From: Bin80 sp964291275 | Lineage (GTDB): Bacteria; Bacteroidota; Rhodothermia; Rhodothermales; Bin80 | Reading direction: 5' to 3' | NCBI GenBank assembly: GCA_964291275.2 | Contig: OZ219799.1 | Coordinates: forward strand, 124,001-188,000 | Length of the DNA stretch: 64,000 nt | Shown: piece after piece, positions 54,720-64,000 of the stretch | Layout: each line of letters opens with the position of its first letter | Position numbering within the stretch: position 1 is the stretch's first letter | The notes under the pieces: model-generated | Databases searched by the model: none | Seen by the model: the letters and a program-made list of their open reading frames with translations, nothing else | What the model was told of the DNA's origin: nothing | Translations under genes and position numbers: made by a program

Positions 54720-56027
54720 TTAATCTTCGGATGTAGTTCGGGGCAATGAGGGCATACGGTCCAGAACATCCTGCAACCTACTCTTCGCTAGACGGGTAGG
54801 CTCATCTAACGTGGTATCCTCCAAGGCGTGTAATTCGTCAGGGTCCTCGGACCAGTTGACGAACTTACCACTTCCGTAAAGTTTCGAGGTGTGGTCCTGG
54901 GCCCATCGCGCGGGCGTAAATTGCCCCCACCGTGGATCGTAATGACAATATATCCAGTCGCGCGTGGTATCGGCCTGTCCGGTCAGCTGACCATAAAAGC
55001 TCAGTCCATCTGAAGTGAAATCATCCGGGACGGTACTGCCCGACGCTTCTAACACGGTCGGCAGAAAATCCGTAAAGTCCACCAGCGCATCACTGATTGC
55101 GCCCGGTTCAATAGTGCCGGGCCAATATGCGATTAGTGGCACACGAGTCCCGGCTGCTACAGGAAAGGCTTTCCTGCCTCGAATCACACCTGTTTCATGC
55201 TGCGAGAACACGTTCCGATGCGTTCCGTTGTCCGTCGTGAACAGCACCAGCGTTTGACGGTCAAGTCCCAGCTCATGCAACTTACCCGTTATGCGACCAA
55301 CCAGTTTGTCTACATAGTTTACCATGGAAGCAAAATACACGGAATTGCTACGTGCCGTGGCAACATCAAGGCTATCAAAATCGGGATGGCTCGGCGGTGG
55401 CAAAAACGGATCGTGCGGCAAGGCCATTGGAAAGTACAAGAGGAACGGCTCGTTCTGATACCGCTCAATAAATTCCTCAATGTAATCGGTATACAGATCC
55501 GGGCCATAAGCACTGGGGAATACTTCGGGCGTCTGTCCGGCGTAATATACTGTGGGTGATTTGTAACGGCTGCCGCGCTCTATGTATTGCCAAAGTACAA
55601 ATTCTTCAAAGCCCGCTTCCTCTGGGGTCGAGCCACCGCGTCCTGCCAGCTCCCGCTGCCGTGCATTACCATACAGCTGCCACTTGCCCGCAACCGCTGT
55701 TTTGTAACCGACATCTTGCAACAGATGGGCAAACGTCCGCTCAGCCGGGTCAAGCAGACCAAATCCAATATAATTGCGGAAGTTGTACTTGCCGGACATC
55801 AGCTGCACCCTGGTAGGTGTACAGAGGGGTGTGGAGAAAGCTTGGGTAAAGCGCATGCCATGTTGAGCGAGCGAATCCAAATGTGGCGTATCGTAGCTCA
55901 AACCGCCATTAACACCCAGTGTCTCGTAGCCCATATCGTCTGCCATTATTAGTACGATATTGGGTGGAGGCTCAGTTGCACAGGCAGCGACGAGTAAGAC
56001 TAAAGAAAGTGAACGGATTATCATCAT
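54720..56027 (-). CDS. Sulfatase, lipoprotein
   Basis: This 435-residue protein has a lipobox with Cys16 (LLVAAC) and then PNIVLIMADDMGYETLGVNG, the metal-binding start of the sulfatase fold. The CxPxR signature for formylglycine is present: Cys69 in STPLCTPTRVQLMSGKY. FTTDNGTH and SDALVDFTDFLPTVLE follow as expected. It desulfates an organic sulfate outside the cytoplasm. A sulfatase-maturing enzyme is not in the window. Confidence 0.93.
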   Translation of the reverse strand: MMIIRSLSLVLLVAACATEPPPNIVLIMADDMGYETLGVNGGLSYDTPHLDSLAQHGMRFTQAFSTPLCTPTRVQLMSGKYNFRNYIGFGLLDPAERTFAHLLQDVGYKTAVAGKWQLYGNARQRELAGRGGSTPEEAGFEEFVLWQYIERGSRYKSPTVYYAGQTPEVFPSAYGPDLYTDYIEEFIERYQNEPFLLYFPMALPHDPFLPPPSHPDFDSLDVATARSNSVYFASMVNYVDKLVGRITGKLHELGLDRQTLVLFTTDNGTHRNVFSQHETGVIRGRKAFPVAAGTRVPLIAYWPGTIEPGAISDALVDFTDFLPTVLEASGSTVPDDFTSDGLSFYGQLTGQADTTRDWIYCHYDPRWGQFTPARWAQDHTSKLYGSGKFVNWSEDPDELHALEDTTLDEPTRLAKSRLQDVLDRMPSLPRTTSED

Positions 56028-56529
56028 AGGACGACATAGATACTATGCGTCCAAATTAAGAAATGCTGCCATGTAGTTATCCGGTCGGCGGTTCTGGTTT
56101 GAGGGTACAAGCTCACCCACACGTTGATATGGTCCAAACAATTCGCCAAGTGAGGCTTCTGCATCAAAATAGGGGCTGGAGATGCGATTGGTTCTCTTAG
56201 CCCAAGTTTGTCACGCTTAGTAGGATAGAAGACACAGAATTTTCCTAATCCCATTTTTTTGGCACTTTTTCGGGGCTATGGATGTCGGAGATTTACCTGA
56301 TCTGTCTGTATTGATTTAAGGTGGTATTGCGGTCTGTTTTCCCCTTCTCCGCAGCCTATTCTGTTGTGATCTGGCCTGGCCTGTTGCACTTGGGCACAGC
56401 TCTGACTGCTCCATCTAGAGTTCACACTTCCAACCTTCATGAATCGCTGCACCTGCGTCATGAATCTGGAGATTTGTGAGACTTTGGAGGACTCGGCTTC
56501 TCAACATGCTCCTCCACGGTTTTGGTCGC
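56028..56529. other. About 500 bases between sulfatase and transposase relic
   Basis: It contains short open frames of no recognised family and probably the remains of the end of the IS whose transposase relic lies just beyond. No inverted repeat could be assigned. Confidence 0.4.
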
Positions 56530-57010
56530 TTAGGGATCATACTTCAACCCCAGGCACTGGACGACCTGCTCCAGAAACGGCGTCAGATCTTCATTCACAT
56601 TCGTGATCAGATAGTGGTGTTTGGTTTTGGGGATCCGGTGGTAATCCGGTTGAACCGGGTTCGAAGCGTATTCCAGCTATCATGGATGTCATTGGTTTGA
56701 GCTTGGTCCGAACCAAATGGGCCGCATGATACGCCAGTACCGTGATGAAAAGATGCCCTTCAATGCGTTCATCCTTGCTGTGATTGATAGGCCGCAGTCC
56801 GAGATCCGTCTTCATGACTCGGAACGTGCGCTCAATCTCGGCAAGTAACCAGTAAGTTCGTGCAACCGTTTCCATGGACCACCCGGTATGACTGGTCCGA
56901 AGCACGTACCCTCCACTGGCTAGGGTTCGACGCACATGCGATGCAAGCCGGATCACCGTGATGGACGCGGCAAGCTTGGATCCCTTTTTGGGGTTCACCG
57001 TCGCCTCACA
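56530..57010 (-). pseudogene. IS1634-like transposase relic, frameshifted, 5' end lost
   Basis: The frame reads YWLLAEIERTFRVMKTDLGL, RPINHSKDERIEGHLFITVL and AYHAAHLVRTKL, the C-terminal core of IS1634-type enzymes. It then needs shifts near 56690 and 56640 to continue as HDSWNTLRTR and YLITNVNEDLTPFLEQVV, ending at the TAA at 56530-56532. Only the last third of the gene survives. It lies against the 3' end of the beta-propeller gene at 57084. Confidence 0.75.
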
Positions 57011-57083
57011 CAAGTGAAACAATGGAGCGGGCCAAACCAAGGTGCTTGCGCCACAGTAGCCTAAGCGAGGGTAGCATTGGGAT

Positions 57084-58439
57084 TCACCGAACTTCGACCG
57101 GGAGCCTACGCACCACCACGCTGGCCAAGTCGAATTCGTCGTACTCGATGAACACCGCCAGTCCGTCCGGGCCAAAGGCATCGGGCATCTTGGTCACGCC
57201 CGCAGAGTACGTGCCAACGTACTCGCCATCGGCGGTCAGAACATCGATAGGACCGTCCTCAAGAAGTTCGTCGCCCTGGCGCGTCACCCAGATCCTACCC
57301 TCCCAGGTGGTGCCAATCTCCTGGATGACCGGTATTTCGGGATAGAACCGGGCCGTGCCGACCGAAAAGGAGGCAGAACGCCCGTCCGTCTCGCCGGTCT
57401 GGTCGATCATCTTTTCCGTCTGACGTTTGTATTCCTCCTCGATCCTCGATGTCACCGGCTCCGGGCGAAACGGTCGCGTGATAGTACGGACCAACCCGCC
57501 ACCATCGCTGGCAACCACCTTCAGCTCATACAACGAAGAGTCGGAGTAGACAATGCCACCGTCCGGGAGTATCCCCATTAGGGTCCTCGGTTCGAAGGTG
57601 CGGGGACGGGTAATTTCGCCAAGTATATCCTGCAGAGGCTTCGACGTACGGTCTGGACCAATGATGGTGACCGGGAGTTTGCCTGGAAGTTTGAACGCGT
57701 CCTCCTGGGGATCGCGTCGAGGCCGCCAGGCCCGTACCACTGTTTCCGTCTGGGCTTCCGTGCCGCCGAGGGTGTGATGGTAAATCGGACGATAGTCAGA
57801 TGGCACCTCCCAAGTGCCGCTCAGGCTCGATACGAGTATCTGCGGTACTTCCGTTGAGTATACTGCTCCGCCGCGGGGATCCACTTGTATTTCATGCAGC
57901 ACCGCCGCACCGACGGTCGTCGTCATGCCTTCAATCCCGCTGCCTTGCGGTGCTCCCATCCCACCACGGACCATGCGCACGAACCGACCAGAAGGGTCGA
58001 AGATGTGATAGGCCCGGTGCGCCATATCACCCACGATTGTAGTCCCGTCGCGCATGACACCGTAGGTCCGAGGCGATCTGAATTCGCCCGGCCCCTCACC
58101 CGCAGAACCGAACGTTCGCAAAAACGCCCCTGTGCGGTCGAACACCACGATGCGCAGATTCGAACCTGTTCCCTGGTCTGCGGAATCGAAGACGTAGAGG
58201 TTGCCTCCGGCGTCGAAGGCCACCTTGTGGATCCTTGAGAACATCTCCCAATCCTCGCCGTCGATTACTCCGACGCGGAAGACCTCCTCGAAGCCGGGCT
58301 CGATAGGCCGGTCCCGGTCCGGAATTTCGATGACTTCTTGGGCATGTGCGGTGCTGATCGCCAACAGCAGGCTCAACGGGAGGAGTCCAACGACAAGAAT
58401 AGTTCTACGGCCGATCAATCTCAGCTGTGGTTTCGTCAT
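57084..58439 (-). CDS. Secreted 6-bladed beta-propeller protein
   Basis: From the ATG at 58439 (GGGAG 6 bases upstream) it encodes 451 residues with a signal peptide (about 8-34, ending HAQ). Propeller blades follow (IHKVAFDAGGNLYVFDSADQ, LRIVVFDRTGAFLRTFGSAG, HRAYHIFDPSGRFVRMVRGG, PIDVLTADGEYVGTYSAG). An upstream Met at 58490 is also in frame. Members are exported ligand-binding or scaffolding proteins of unknown substrate. Confidence 0.8.
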   Translation of the reverse strand: MTKPQLRLIGRRTILVVGLLPLSLLLAISTAHAQEVIEIPDRDRPIEPGFEEVFRVGVIDGEDWEMFSRIHKVAFDAGGNLYVFDSADQGTGSNLRIVVFDRTGAFLRTFGSAGEGPGEFRSPRTYGVMRDGTTIVGDMAHRAYHIFDPSGRFVRMVRGGMGAPQGSGIEGMTTTVGAAVLHEIQVDPRGGAVYSTEVPQILVSSLSGTWEVPSDYRPIYHHTLGGTEAQTETVVRAWRPRRDPQEDAFKLPGKLPVTIIGPDRTSKPLQDILGEITRPRTFEPRTLMGILPDGGIVYSDSSLYELKVVASDGGGLVRTITRPFRPEPVTSRIEEEYKRQTEKMIDQTGETDGRSASFSVGTARFYPEIPVIQEIGTTWEGRIWVTRQGDELLEDGPIDVLTADGEYVGTYSAGVTKMPDAFGPDGLAVFIEYDEFDLASVVVRRLPVEVR

Positions 58440-59112
58440 TGGGATCTCCCATAGTTTCTTGTAATCGTTGCCAAGCATCAAGGTACGCATTCCTATGGAT
58501 ATTGAGATCCAAATTACTTACCTAATGAGATCCAAACGGGTGCGAAACCAGTCCAACACCTGTCGCTCCGGTTGATAGCGGCCTTAGCGTGTTATGGAGG
58601 TAACAACGTGGTATGAAGCATTAAGATTTAACGGGTTATGCGAATAGCTTAGCGGGCATGCGGGCCGGAACGCGCAGTGACCGTCAAGCAGACCTCGAAA
58701 CGATTAATGTGAGTGTTGACCTTCCAACAATATGGGGAAGACCGATGTGTCCCGGGAAGCGAGCGACAAAAGCACCGTGGCGACTTACCGAGATATTGGT
58801 GCGGCACTCATGTAACATCAGGGAAATAGCAACACGGGAAGCTCTGTCGGTGCTGTTGCACGCAGCAAACGAAGACCTCGTTTTGAGTCGGGATTCCCTG
58901 GGATGACCCAAGGCAGCAGAAACTGTTCTGAGGTCGACCGGGCTTACGATAGATTGCTATGAGCCTATCTCCGTAAAAACTCATGAATCTGTATACTTAT
59001 GATAGTGCGTTCACTAATATTGACCTATTCTTTCAGAAATAAGCGGAAGTATGCACATCGGAGTCGAAGATTGTTGCAGAATCAGTATATCAGTGATCTG
59101 TCGGGTTCAAAC
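58440..59112. other. Divergent intergenic region, about 670 bases
   Basis: It separates the beta-propeller from the divergent TRAP operon and probably holds both promoters. Short open frames (58658-58906 on either strand) have no support. Confidence 0.4.
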
Positions 59113-59736
59113 ATGAGTGCAGAGGGGTTCCTTACAACGTGCGCCGGCCGAATTGAACGGGTGACGGATTTCTTCGGAAAACTCACATGGTACTGTATCC
59201 TTCTCATGGTGATAGCAGGTGCATACAATGCAATAATGCGCTCATTGTCAGGCTGGGCACACATTGATCCCGAGAGTGCAGGCACGTTTCAGAGAGCTTT
59301 GCATTGGATCGGTGAAGTGGCAAGGCAGGCGAGCTCCAATACTTTCATTGAGCTCCAATGGTATCTATTTAGTGTGGTTTTCTTGCTGGGGGCAGCTTAC
59401 GCTCTCAAGACCGGTGCACATGTACGGGTTGATATTTTCTACAATCGTATCTCCCCGACGGGCAAGGCCTGGGTAAACATAGCAGGTACAGTAGCCTTCC
59501 TCATACCATTTTGCTTACTCATGATTTGGACTTCATGGCCGGTGGTTGTGGATTCGTGGATCCGGTTGGAGGGGTCGCCGGATCCGGGAGGTTTACCACG
59601 TTACCCCCTTCTAACCGTTGTGCCCCTCGCATTTATACTGTTAATGGTACAAGGGTTGGCTTTTGCAGCTCGCGAAGCTGTAACCATCCTTGATCTCGCG
59701 GAAACTCAACGCCAGAACAGACATGCCAGGACTTGA
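59113..59736 (+). CDS. dctQ: TRAP transporter small membrane subunit
   Basis: This 207-residue protein has four predicted membrane segments (LTWYCILLMVIAGAYNAIMR, WYLFSVVFLLGAAYALKTGA, IAGTVAFLIPFCLLMIWTSW, LLTVVPLAFILLMVQGLAFA). ALKTGAHVRVDIFYNRISPTG is the DctQ signature. The Met at 59113 was chosen; the frame opens at 58999. It carries a longer periplasmic loop after segment 1 than most DctQ proteins. Confidence 0.9.
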   Translation: MSAEGFLTTCAGRIERVTDFFGKLTWYCILLMVIAGAYNAIMRSLSGWAHIDPESAGTFQRALHWIGEVARQASSNTFIELQWYLFSVVFLLGAAYALKTGAHVRVDIFYNRISPTGKAWVNIAGTVAFLIPFCLLMIWTSWPVVVDSWIRLEGSPDPGGLPRYPLLTVVPLAFILLMVQGLAFAAREAVTILDLAETQRQNRHART

Positions 59737-61072
59737 GTGGTTGGCACCGCTCATGTTTGCGGTAGCCTTACTTCTGATTTTTTCGGGCTATCCCGTGGCT
59801 TTTTCCCTTGGGGGTGCTTCGCTTATTTTTGCTGTGATTGGCGTTAGCACAGGCTACTTCGACTGGCATCTAATGCTGGCACTACCGGATCGTCTGTTCG
59901 GCATTATGTCAAATTACACGCTATTGGCGGTCCCCTTTTTCATTTTCATGGGGACCATGCTTGAAAAGAGTAATCTTGCACGGGACCTGCTGCATACGAC
60001 TGGGCTTCTTTTTGGTCCGCTCCGTGGGGGATTGGCGATCGCAGTCATCCTTGTGGGGGTGCTTCTGGCAGCCGCGACAGGTATTGTAGGTGCGAGTGTC
60101 GTGGCAATGGGAATGATTTCATTGCCAATCATGCTCAAGAACGGTTACTCGAGGGAGCTCTCCGCAGGCGTGATTACAGCAACAGGAACACTGGGGCAAA
60201 TCATTCCTCCCAGTGTAGTGCTGGTAGTACTGGCTGATCAATTGGGCGTATCAGTTGGTGACTTGTTTATCGGCGCGCTGGTCCCAGGCGTTTTACTTGC
60301 GCTACTCTATGGGATATATGCCACAGGAACTGCTGTTCTCAAGCCGTCCGCGGCGCCAGCACTCCCCTTGGAGGTAAGAAACGCAGAGCGAGAAGGACTG
60401 CTGCGGAAGGTCTTCCTGGTAATGCTCCCGCCACTGATGCTCATTTTTGTGGTGCTCGGCAGCATTTTTGCCGGCATTGCCACACCTACAGAATCTGGAG
60501 CCCTAGGAGCTGTTGGCGCCATTGGACTGGCAGCGTTGAACGGCCGTCTGGACAAAAAAGCGCTGCGGGGTACCATGGAAGAGACTGTGAAACTAACGGC
60601 AATGGTGATGATGTTGCTCATTGCCTCCACCGCATTTGCGCTTGTATTTCGGGGGCTGGATGGTGGAATCTGGATCGAGGATCTCCTCATCAATCTTCCC
60701 GGAGGCGTAATAGGATTCCTGCTTGTTGCTAACCTCGCGATATTTATTCTGGGGTTCTTTATTGATTTCTTTGAAATTGCCTTTATCATTATCCCCCTGA
60801 TGGTTGCGCCCGCTGCCGAGCTCCTGAGCCCGATGCTAGGTGTACCTGCGAGCGTTGCTTTGGTCTGGTTTGGAGTAATGGTAGGAATGAACCTGCAGAC
60901 ATCATTCCTGACGCCTCCGTTCGGATTTGCTCTATTCTATCTAAGAGGCGTGGCTCCCCCGAGTATGCGGACAGAGTCGATTTATCGGGGAGTAATCCCC
61001 TTCATAGGAATTCAGGTCATAGGTTTGATACTCCTGATCCTATTCCCTGACCTAGTTCTTTGGGCGCTCTGA
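59723..61072 (+). CDS. dctM: TRAP transporter large membrane subunit
   Basis: This 449-residue protein has about twelve membrane segments and the DctM blocks FSGYPVAFSLGGASLIFAVI, MGTMLEKSNLARDLLHT, GTLGQIIPPSVVLVVLADQL and TPTESGALGAVGA. Start at 59723 overlaps dctQ by 14 bases, giving coupled translation. Together with the periplasmic binding protein it imports organic acids with sodium. Confidence 0.95.
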   Translation: MPGLEWLAPLMFAVALLLIFSGYPVAFSLGGASLIFAVIGVSTGYFDWHLMLALPDRLFGIMSNYTLLAVPFFIFMGTMLEKSNLARDLLHTTGLLFGPLRGGLAIAVILVGVLLAAATGIVGASVVAMGMISLPIMLKNGYSRELSAGVITATGTLGQIIPPSVVLVVLADQLGVSVGDLFIGALVPGVLLALLYGIYATGTAVLKPSAAPALPLEVRNAEREGLLRKVFLVMLPPLMLIFVVLGSIFAGIATPTESGALGAVGAIGLAALNGRLDKKALRGTMEETVKLTAMVMMLLIASTAFALVFRGLDGGIWIEDLLINLPGGVIGFLLVANLAIFILGFFIDFFEIAFIIIPLMVAPAAELLSPMLGVPASVALVWFGVMVGMNLQTSFLTPPFGFALFYLRGVAPPSMRTESIYRGVIPFIGIQVIGLILLILFPDLVLWAL

Positions 61073-61077
61073 GTGCC

Positions 61078-62193
61078 TTAGGTACCTTCTTCTCTGCGGG
61101 CGTGCATGTAAGAAAACAGGGCGTATTCCGCTGTATGGATCCAGTCATCAGAGATCCGGCGCCATGCGAGAAAAGAATCATGCACGCGAGCAAAGGCAGG
61201 ATCCGTACGTCCCTCCTGCAAGAGCTCTTCGGAAGCGGTGTATGCCGCATCCATCACATCCCTCGGAAACGCACGTAATTCGATATTGGAGTCAAGAATA
61301 CGCTGAAAGGCAGGCGGGTTCAAGGCGTCATACCGTGCAAGCATATACTGGTTGGCTTCGGCCATGGCGACTTCCAATGCAGACTGATACGCTGGAGGGA
61401 GTTCCTGCATTGCCTGTTGATTGACAAAGAAGGAGAGATTGGCTCCCGGTTCCCACCAGCCCGGGTAGTAATAGTAGTTCGCAACCTGATTGAAGCCCAG
61501 TTTTTCGTCGTCATAGGGACCTACCCACTCGGCAGCGTCTATTGCTCCACGCTCAAGTGCGGGATAAATTTCTCCGCCCGGAATCTGCTGTACGGTCACC
61601 CCCATACGGTCCATAACCCGTCCGCCTAGTCCAGGAATGCGCATTGAAAGCCCGCGCAGATCAAGTAGGCTGTTGATTTCCCGATTGAACCATCCACCCA
61701 TCTGCGCGCCAGTATTGCCGCCAGGATAGTTGAGCACACCATAGTCTGCAAATAATTCCCGCAGGATTGCCAGTCCACCCCCCTCATAGACCCAACTGTT
61801 AAATTGCCGGGCGTTGAGGCCAAAAGGAACCGTGGTTTCAAAAGCGAAGGCGAGATTTTTGCCTATGTAGTAGTAACCCGCCGAGTGCCCCATTTGCACC
61901 GTGCCTTTCTGAACCGACTCAAGCACCTCAAATGCAGGAACCATCTCACCGGCCGGATAAACACGGATGGTGAACCGTCCATTGGTCAGTTGACTGACGC
62001 GGTTGCTCATTACCTCCGCTGCCCCATAAATGGTATCTAGAGAGCGGGCAAAGCTGGATGCAAGACGCCATCGCAGCATTGGAGTGTCGGTTTGAACAGC
62101 CGGGGCATCACTACTCTGGGGGCCGCAACCGGTAAGGACAGCACCGGCTGCGGTGCCGAGGGCAGCTGATCGAATGAATCGTCTACGTTCCAT
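61078..62193 (-). CDS. dctP: TRAP periplasmic binding protein
   Basis: This 371-residue protein has a Tat motif RRRFIRS followed by a lipobox (VLTGC, Cys24). The mature part has the DctP fold with EWVGPYDDEKLGFNQVANYY, characteristic of the 2-oxo-acid-binding TakP subgroup, so pyruvate or another 2-oxo acid is a likely ligand. It is convergent with dctM, ending 5 bases from it, an unusual separation from its membrane partners. It follows the SDR gene by 2 bases. Confidence 0.92.
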   Translation of the reverse strand: MERRRFIRSAALGTAAGAVLTGCGPQSSDAPAVQTDTPMLRWRLASSFARSLDTIYGAAEVMSNRVSQLTNGRFTIRVYPAGEMVPAFEVLESVQKGTVQMGHSAGYYYIGKNLAFAFETTVPFGLNARQFNSWVYEGGGLAILRELFADYGVLNYPGGNTGAQMGGWFNREINSLLDLRGLSMRIPGLGGRVMDRMGVTVQQIPGGEIYPALERGAIDAAEWVGPYDDEKLGFNQVANYYYYPGWWEPGANLSFFVNQQAMQELPPAYQSALEVAMAEANQYMLARYDALNPPAFQRILDSNIELRAFPRDVMDAAYTASEELLQEGRTDPAFARVHDSFLAWRRISDDWIHTAEYALFSYMHARREEGT

Positions 62194-62195
62194 GG

Positions 62196-62903
62196 TTATC
62201 CACGTGGTCGAAGTGGTCGCATTACCACCTCGGAAATCAAATAATTGTCAGAGGCCTCCAGTATATGGATGACCGTCGCTGCAATTTCTTCCGGCTGCAT
62301 AGGGTTAGGGGCGCCCGAGGAACCTGCGACGCGACCAAACTCAGTTGCTACACTGCCGGGACAGACACAGCTTACCTTGATACCATGACCGCGCAGTTCC
62401 TTCATTGTTGCATCGCTAAAGCCGCGCAAACCAAATTTTGTAGCATTGTAGGCGCTTAGATTTGCATTGCCAACCAAACCCGCAACAGATGCAATATTAA
62501 CAATATGTCCACCGAATCCCGTTTGCGCATTCTGCTCCTTCATGCGCGGCACCACCACATGTGTACAAAGATAGACGCCTGTCAGGTTTGTGTCAATTTG
62601 CGCATCCCAATCTTCTTTAGTCTGAGCATCAATTGCGGAAAAACGGCCGAGGCCCGCGTTATTGACAAGAATATCAATGTGATTCAAGCCCGAAAAAGCC
62701 AGCTCTACTGCCGTTTCGTCGGTCACGTCACATTCTACTGGTTTAAATTTCGTTCCCAGTTGGGACTCGAGCGATTTCAAACGGTCTACTCGTCGTGCGA
62801 GTCCGTAGACGGTGGTTCCATGACGCACCAAATGTCGAGCAAACTCGCTTCCAAGGCCACTGCTTGCGCCGGTAACGACCGCTACTTTCCCGCGAAGATC
62901 CAT
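62196..62903 (-). CDS. Short-chain dehydrogenase/reductase
   Basis: This 235-residue protein has the cofactor site TGASSGLGSEFARHL, NNAGLGRFS and the catalytic Tyr/Lys in SAYNATKFGLRG, with the Ser in NIASVAG. The CVCPGSVATE motif is intact. It is the first gene of a two-gene unit with dctP, so its substrate may be what the transporter imports. The exact alcohol is unknown. Confidence 0.92.
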   Translation of the reverse strand: MDLRGKVAVVTGASSGLGSEFARHLVRHGTTVYGLARRVDRLKSLESQLGTKFKPVECDVTDETAVELAFSGLNHIDILVNNAGLGRFSAIDAQTKEDWDAQIDTNLTGVYLCTHVVVPRMKEQNAQTGFGGHIVNIASVAGLVGNANLSAYNATKFGLRGFSDATMKELRGHGIKVSCVCPGSVATEFGRVAGSSGAPNPMQPEEIAATVIHILEASDNYLISEVVMRPLRPRG

Positions 62904-62981
62904 GAGCTGTGCTTATTGTTCAGAAGAAGTTGAACCCGACGTGTATATACCTGTTCGCCTGATTGGATTGGAGATTGAACA

Positions 62982-64000
62982 ATGAAAGCAGATTTTGCCA
63001 GGCACATTGCCTGGACCAGTGACCACCCTCTTGGTTTAGAAATAGAGCGGGCAGAAGGACCATTTCTCGTGTTGACCGATGGACGCAAACTGATTGATTT
63101 TATCAGCGGGATTGCGGTTTCGTCACTGGGACATCGGCACCCGAGCGTATTGCGTGCGATTCGTGATCAATTAGATCGGCATCTTCACGTGATGGTGTAC
63201 GGTGAGTTTGTCCAAGCTCCTCAGGTACGGTTGGCTAAACAGTTGGCAAGCGTTCTGCCAGCTGCACTTGATTCTGTGTACTTCACAATGTCAGGTACTG
63301 AGGCCAACGAGGGTGCGCTCAAGTTGGCCAAGAAGTACACCGAACGTAGTAGGATGGTGGCTTTTGAGCGATCTTTTCATGGCGATACTCATGGATCCCT
63401 GAGCGTTACGGGTAGGCGCGTTTATCAGGATCCATTCCGCCCTCTGTTACCAGATGTGACGTTTCTGCCGTTTGGGGACTTCGAAGCTTTAGAGGGCATT
63501 AATGACTCGGTTGCATGTGTGATCGTTGAGCCTATCCAAGGTGAGGGAGGAATGCGTTTGCCTCCACCCGGCTGGTTCAGGGCTTTACGCGCGAGATGCA
63601 CGGCCATGGGGGCGCTGTTGATTCTGGATGAGATCCAGACCGGCTTTGGCCGGACGGGGCGCATGTTTGCGTTTGAACATGAAGGTATTGTACCGGATAT
63701 CCTGACTTTGGCCAAGGCTATGGGAGGCGGCATGCCGCTGGGGGCTTTTATAGCCAACGCCAAAGTAATGCAGTCGCTGCGGCGTGATCCTCCGCTGAGT
63801 CACGTAACAACATTTGGTGGCCATCCGGTGTCGTGTGCGGCAGCCAATGCGACGCTACAGGTGTTGAGGGAGGAGGGATTGGTTGAGCGCGCATTATGGG
63901 TGGGTGAGCGTGTACGCACGAAGCTTAGGCATGCGCTCATTACCGACTTACGCGGCAGAGGGGCGATGCTTGGTATGGATTTGATGAATACTCGGGTTGC
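62982..64000 (+). CDS. Class III aminotransferase (3' end cut by window)
   Basis: The first 339 residues are present. DGRKLIDFISGIAVSSLGHR, MSGTEANEGALKLA, the cofactor-pyridine Asp in LILDEIQTGFGRTG and the PLP Lys in TLAKAMGGGMPLGA are all visible. Acetylornithine/4-aminobutyrate-type transaminases match best. It is divergent from the SDR-dctP unit with about 80 bases between starts. Confidence 0.92.
   Translation, partial: MKADFARHIAWTSDHPLGLEIERAEGPFLVLTDGRKLIDFISGIAVSSLGHRHPSVLRAIRDQLDRHLHVMVYGEFVQAPQVRLAKQLASVLPAALDSVYFTMSGTEANEGALKLAKKYTERSRMVAFERSFHGDTHGSLSVTGRRVYQDPFRPLLPDVTFLPFGDFEALEGINDSVACVIVEPIQGEGGMRLPPPGWFRALRARCTAMGALLILDEIQTGFGRTGRMFAFEHEGIVPDILTLAKAMGGGMPLGAFIANAKVMQSLRRDPPLSHVTTFGGHPVSCAAANATLQVLREEGLVERALWVGERVRTKLRHALITDLRGRGAMLGMDLMNTRV

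Overview
The window (about 64 kb, roughly 50% GC) looks like a Rhodothermota/Bacteroidota chromosome, probably marine or host-associated. Three things suggest this: an arginine-type GNAT acetyltransferase typical of Bacteroidota, a MamK-like actin, and secreted 6-bladed beta-propellers with lipoproteins, a sulfatase and a TRAP uptake system. This assignment is inference from protein families, not from a marker gene such as 16S rRNA. The sequence is very rich in insertion sequences. Most can be delimited to the base by inverted repeats and exact target duplications.

Layout. 1-2.6 kb: thyA - amidase - MamK-like actin operon (minus strand). 2.7-4.8 kb: an IS that splits a small gene. 4.8-24 kb: an accessory island of modules, nearly all on the minus strand, separated by a recurring composite spacer (repeats B, D and A) and preceded by a tyrosine recombinase. 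The modules carry secreted proteins with a common lipoprotein-like head, an acidic linker and exchangeable metallopeptidase tails (M15-type or HExxH zincin). Each is followed within a few bases by a signal-peptide-bearing helical-repeat protein, the gene order of polymorphic toxin/immunity loci. A truncated orphan M15 tail with its own partner, a Sel1-repeat protein, further immunity-like paralogues and a small wHTH operon fill the other modules. Both full-length toxin-like genes are frameshifted. 20.5-34.5 kb: an IS graveyard (ISNCY with an IS5-like element nested inside it, three ISL3 elements with one nested in another, an IS256-type element), with decayed beta-propeller and redoxin-like genes and a possible group II intron relic.

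34.5-47.7 kb: mostly ordinary genes: a UPF0261/Tm-1-like protein with a cupin, a large N6-adenine DNA methyltransferase, a gamma-glutamyltransferase-family protein, then ribBA, yajC, SRP RNA, priA and the GNAT. 47.7-51.4 kb: a small zinc-ribbon membrane protein, a gene split by a second copy of the inner ISL3 element, a Nudix hydrolase and a voltage-gated potassium channel. 51.4-64 kb: aspartokinase-diaminopimelate decarboxylase fusion, sulfatase, transposase relic, beta-propeller, TRAP transporter dctQM with a convergent dctP, an SDR and the start of a class III aminotransferase.

The candidate new system is the 4.8-24 kb island: a recombinase-linked array in which secreted peptidase-toxin tails, immunity-like partners and leader/signal-peptide segments appear to have been shuffled at conserved spacer repeats. 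The modular structure is visible in the sequence. The toxin/immunity and recombination roles are inferred.
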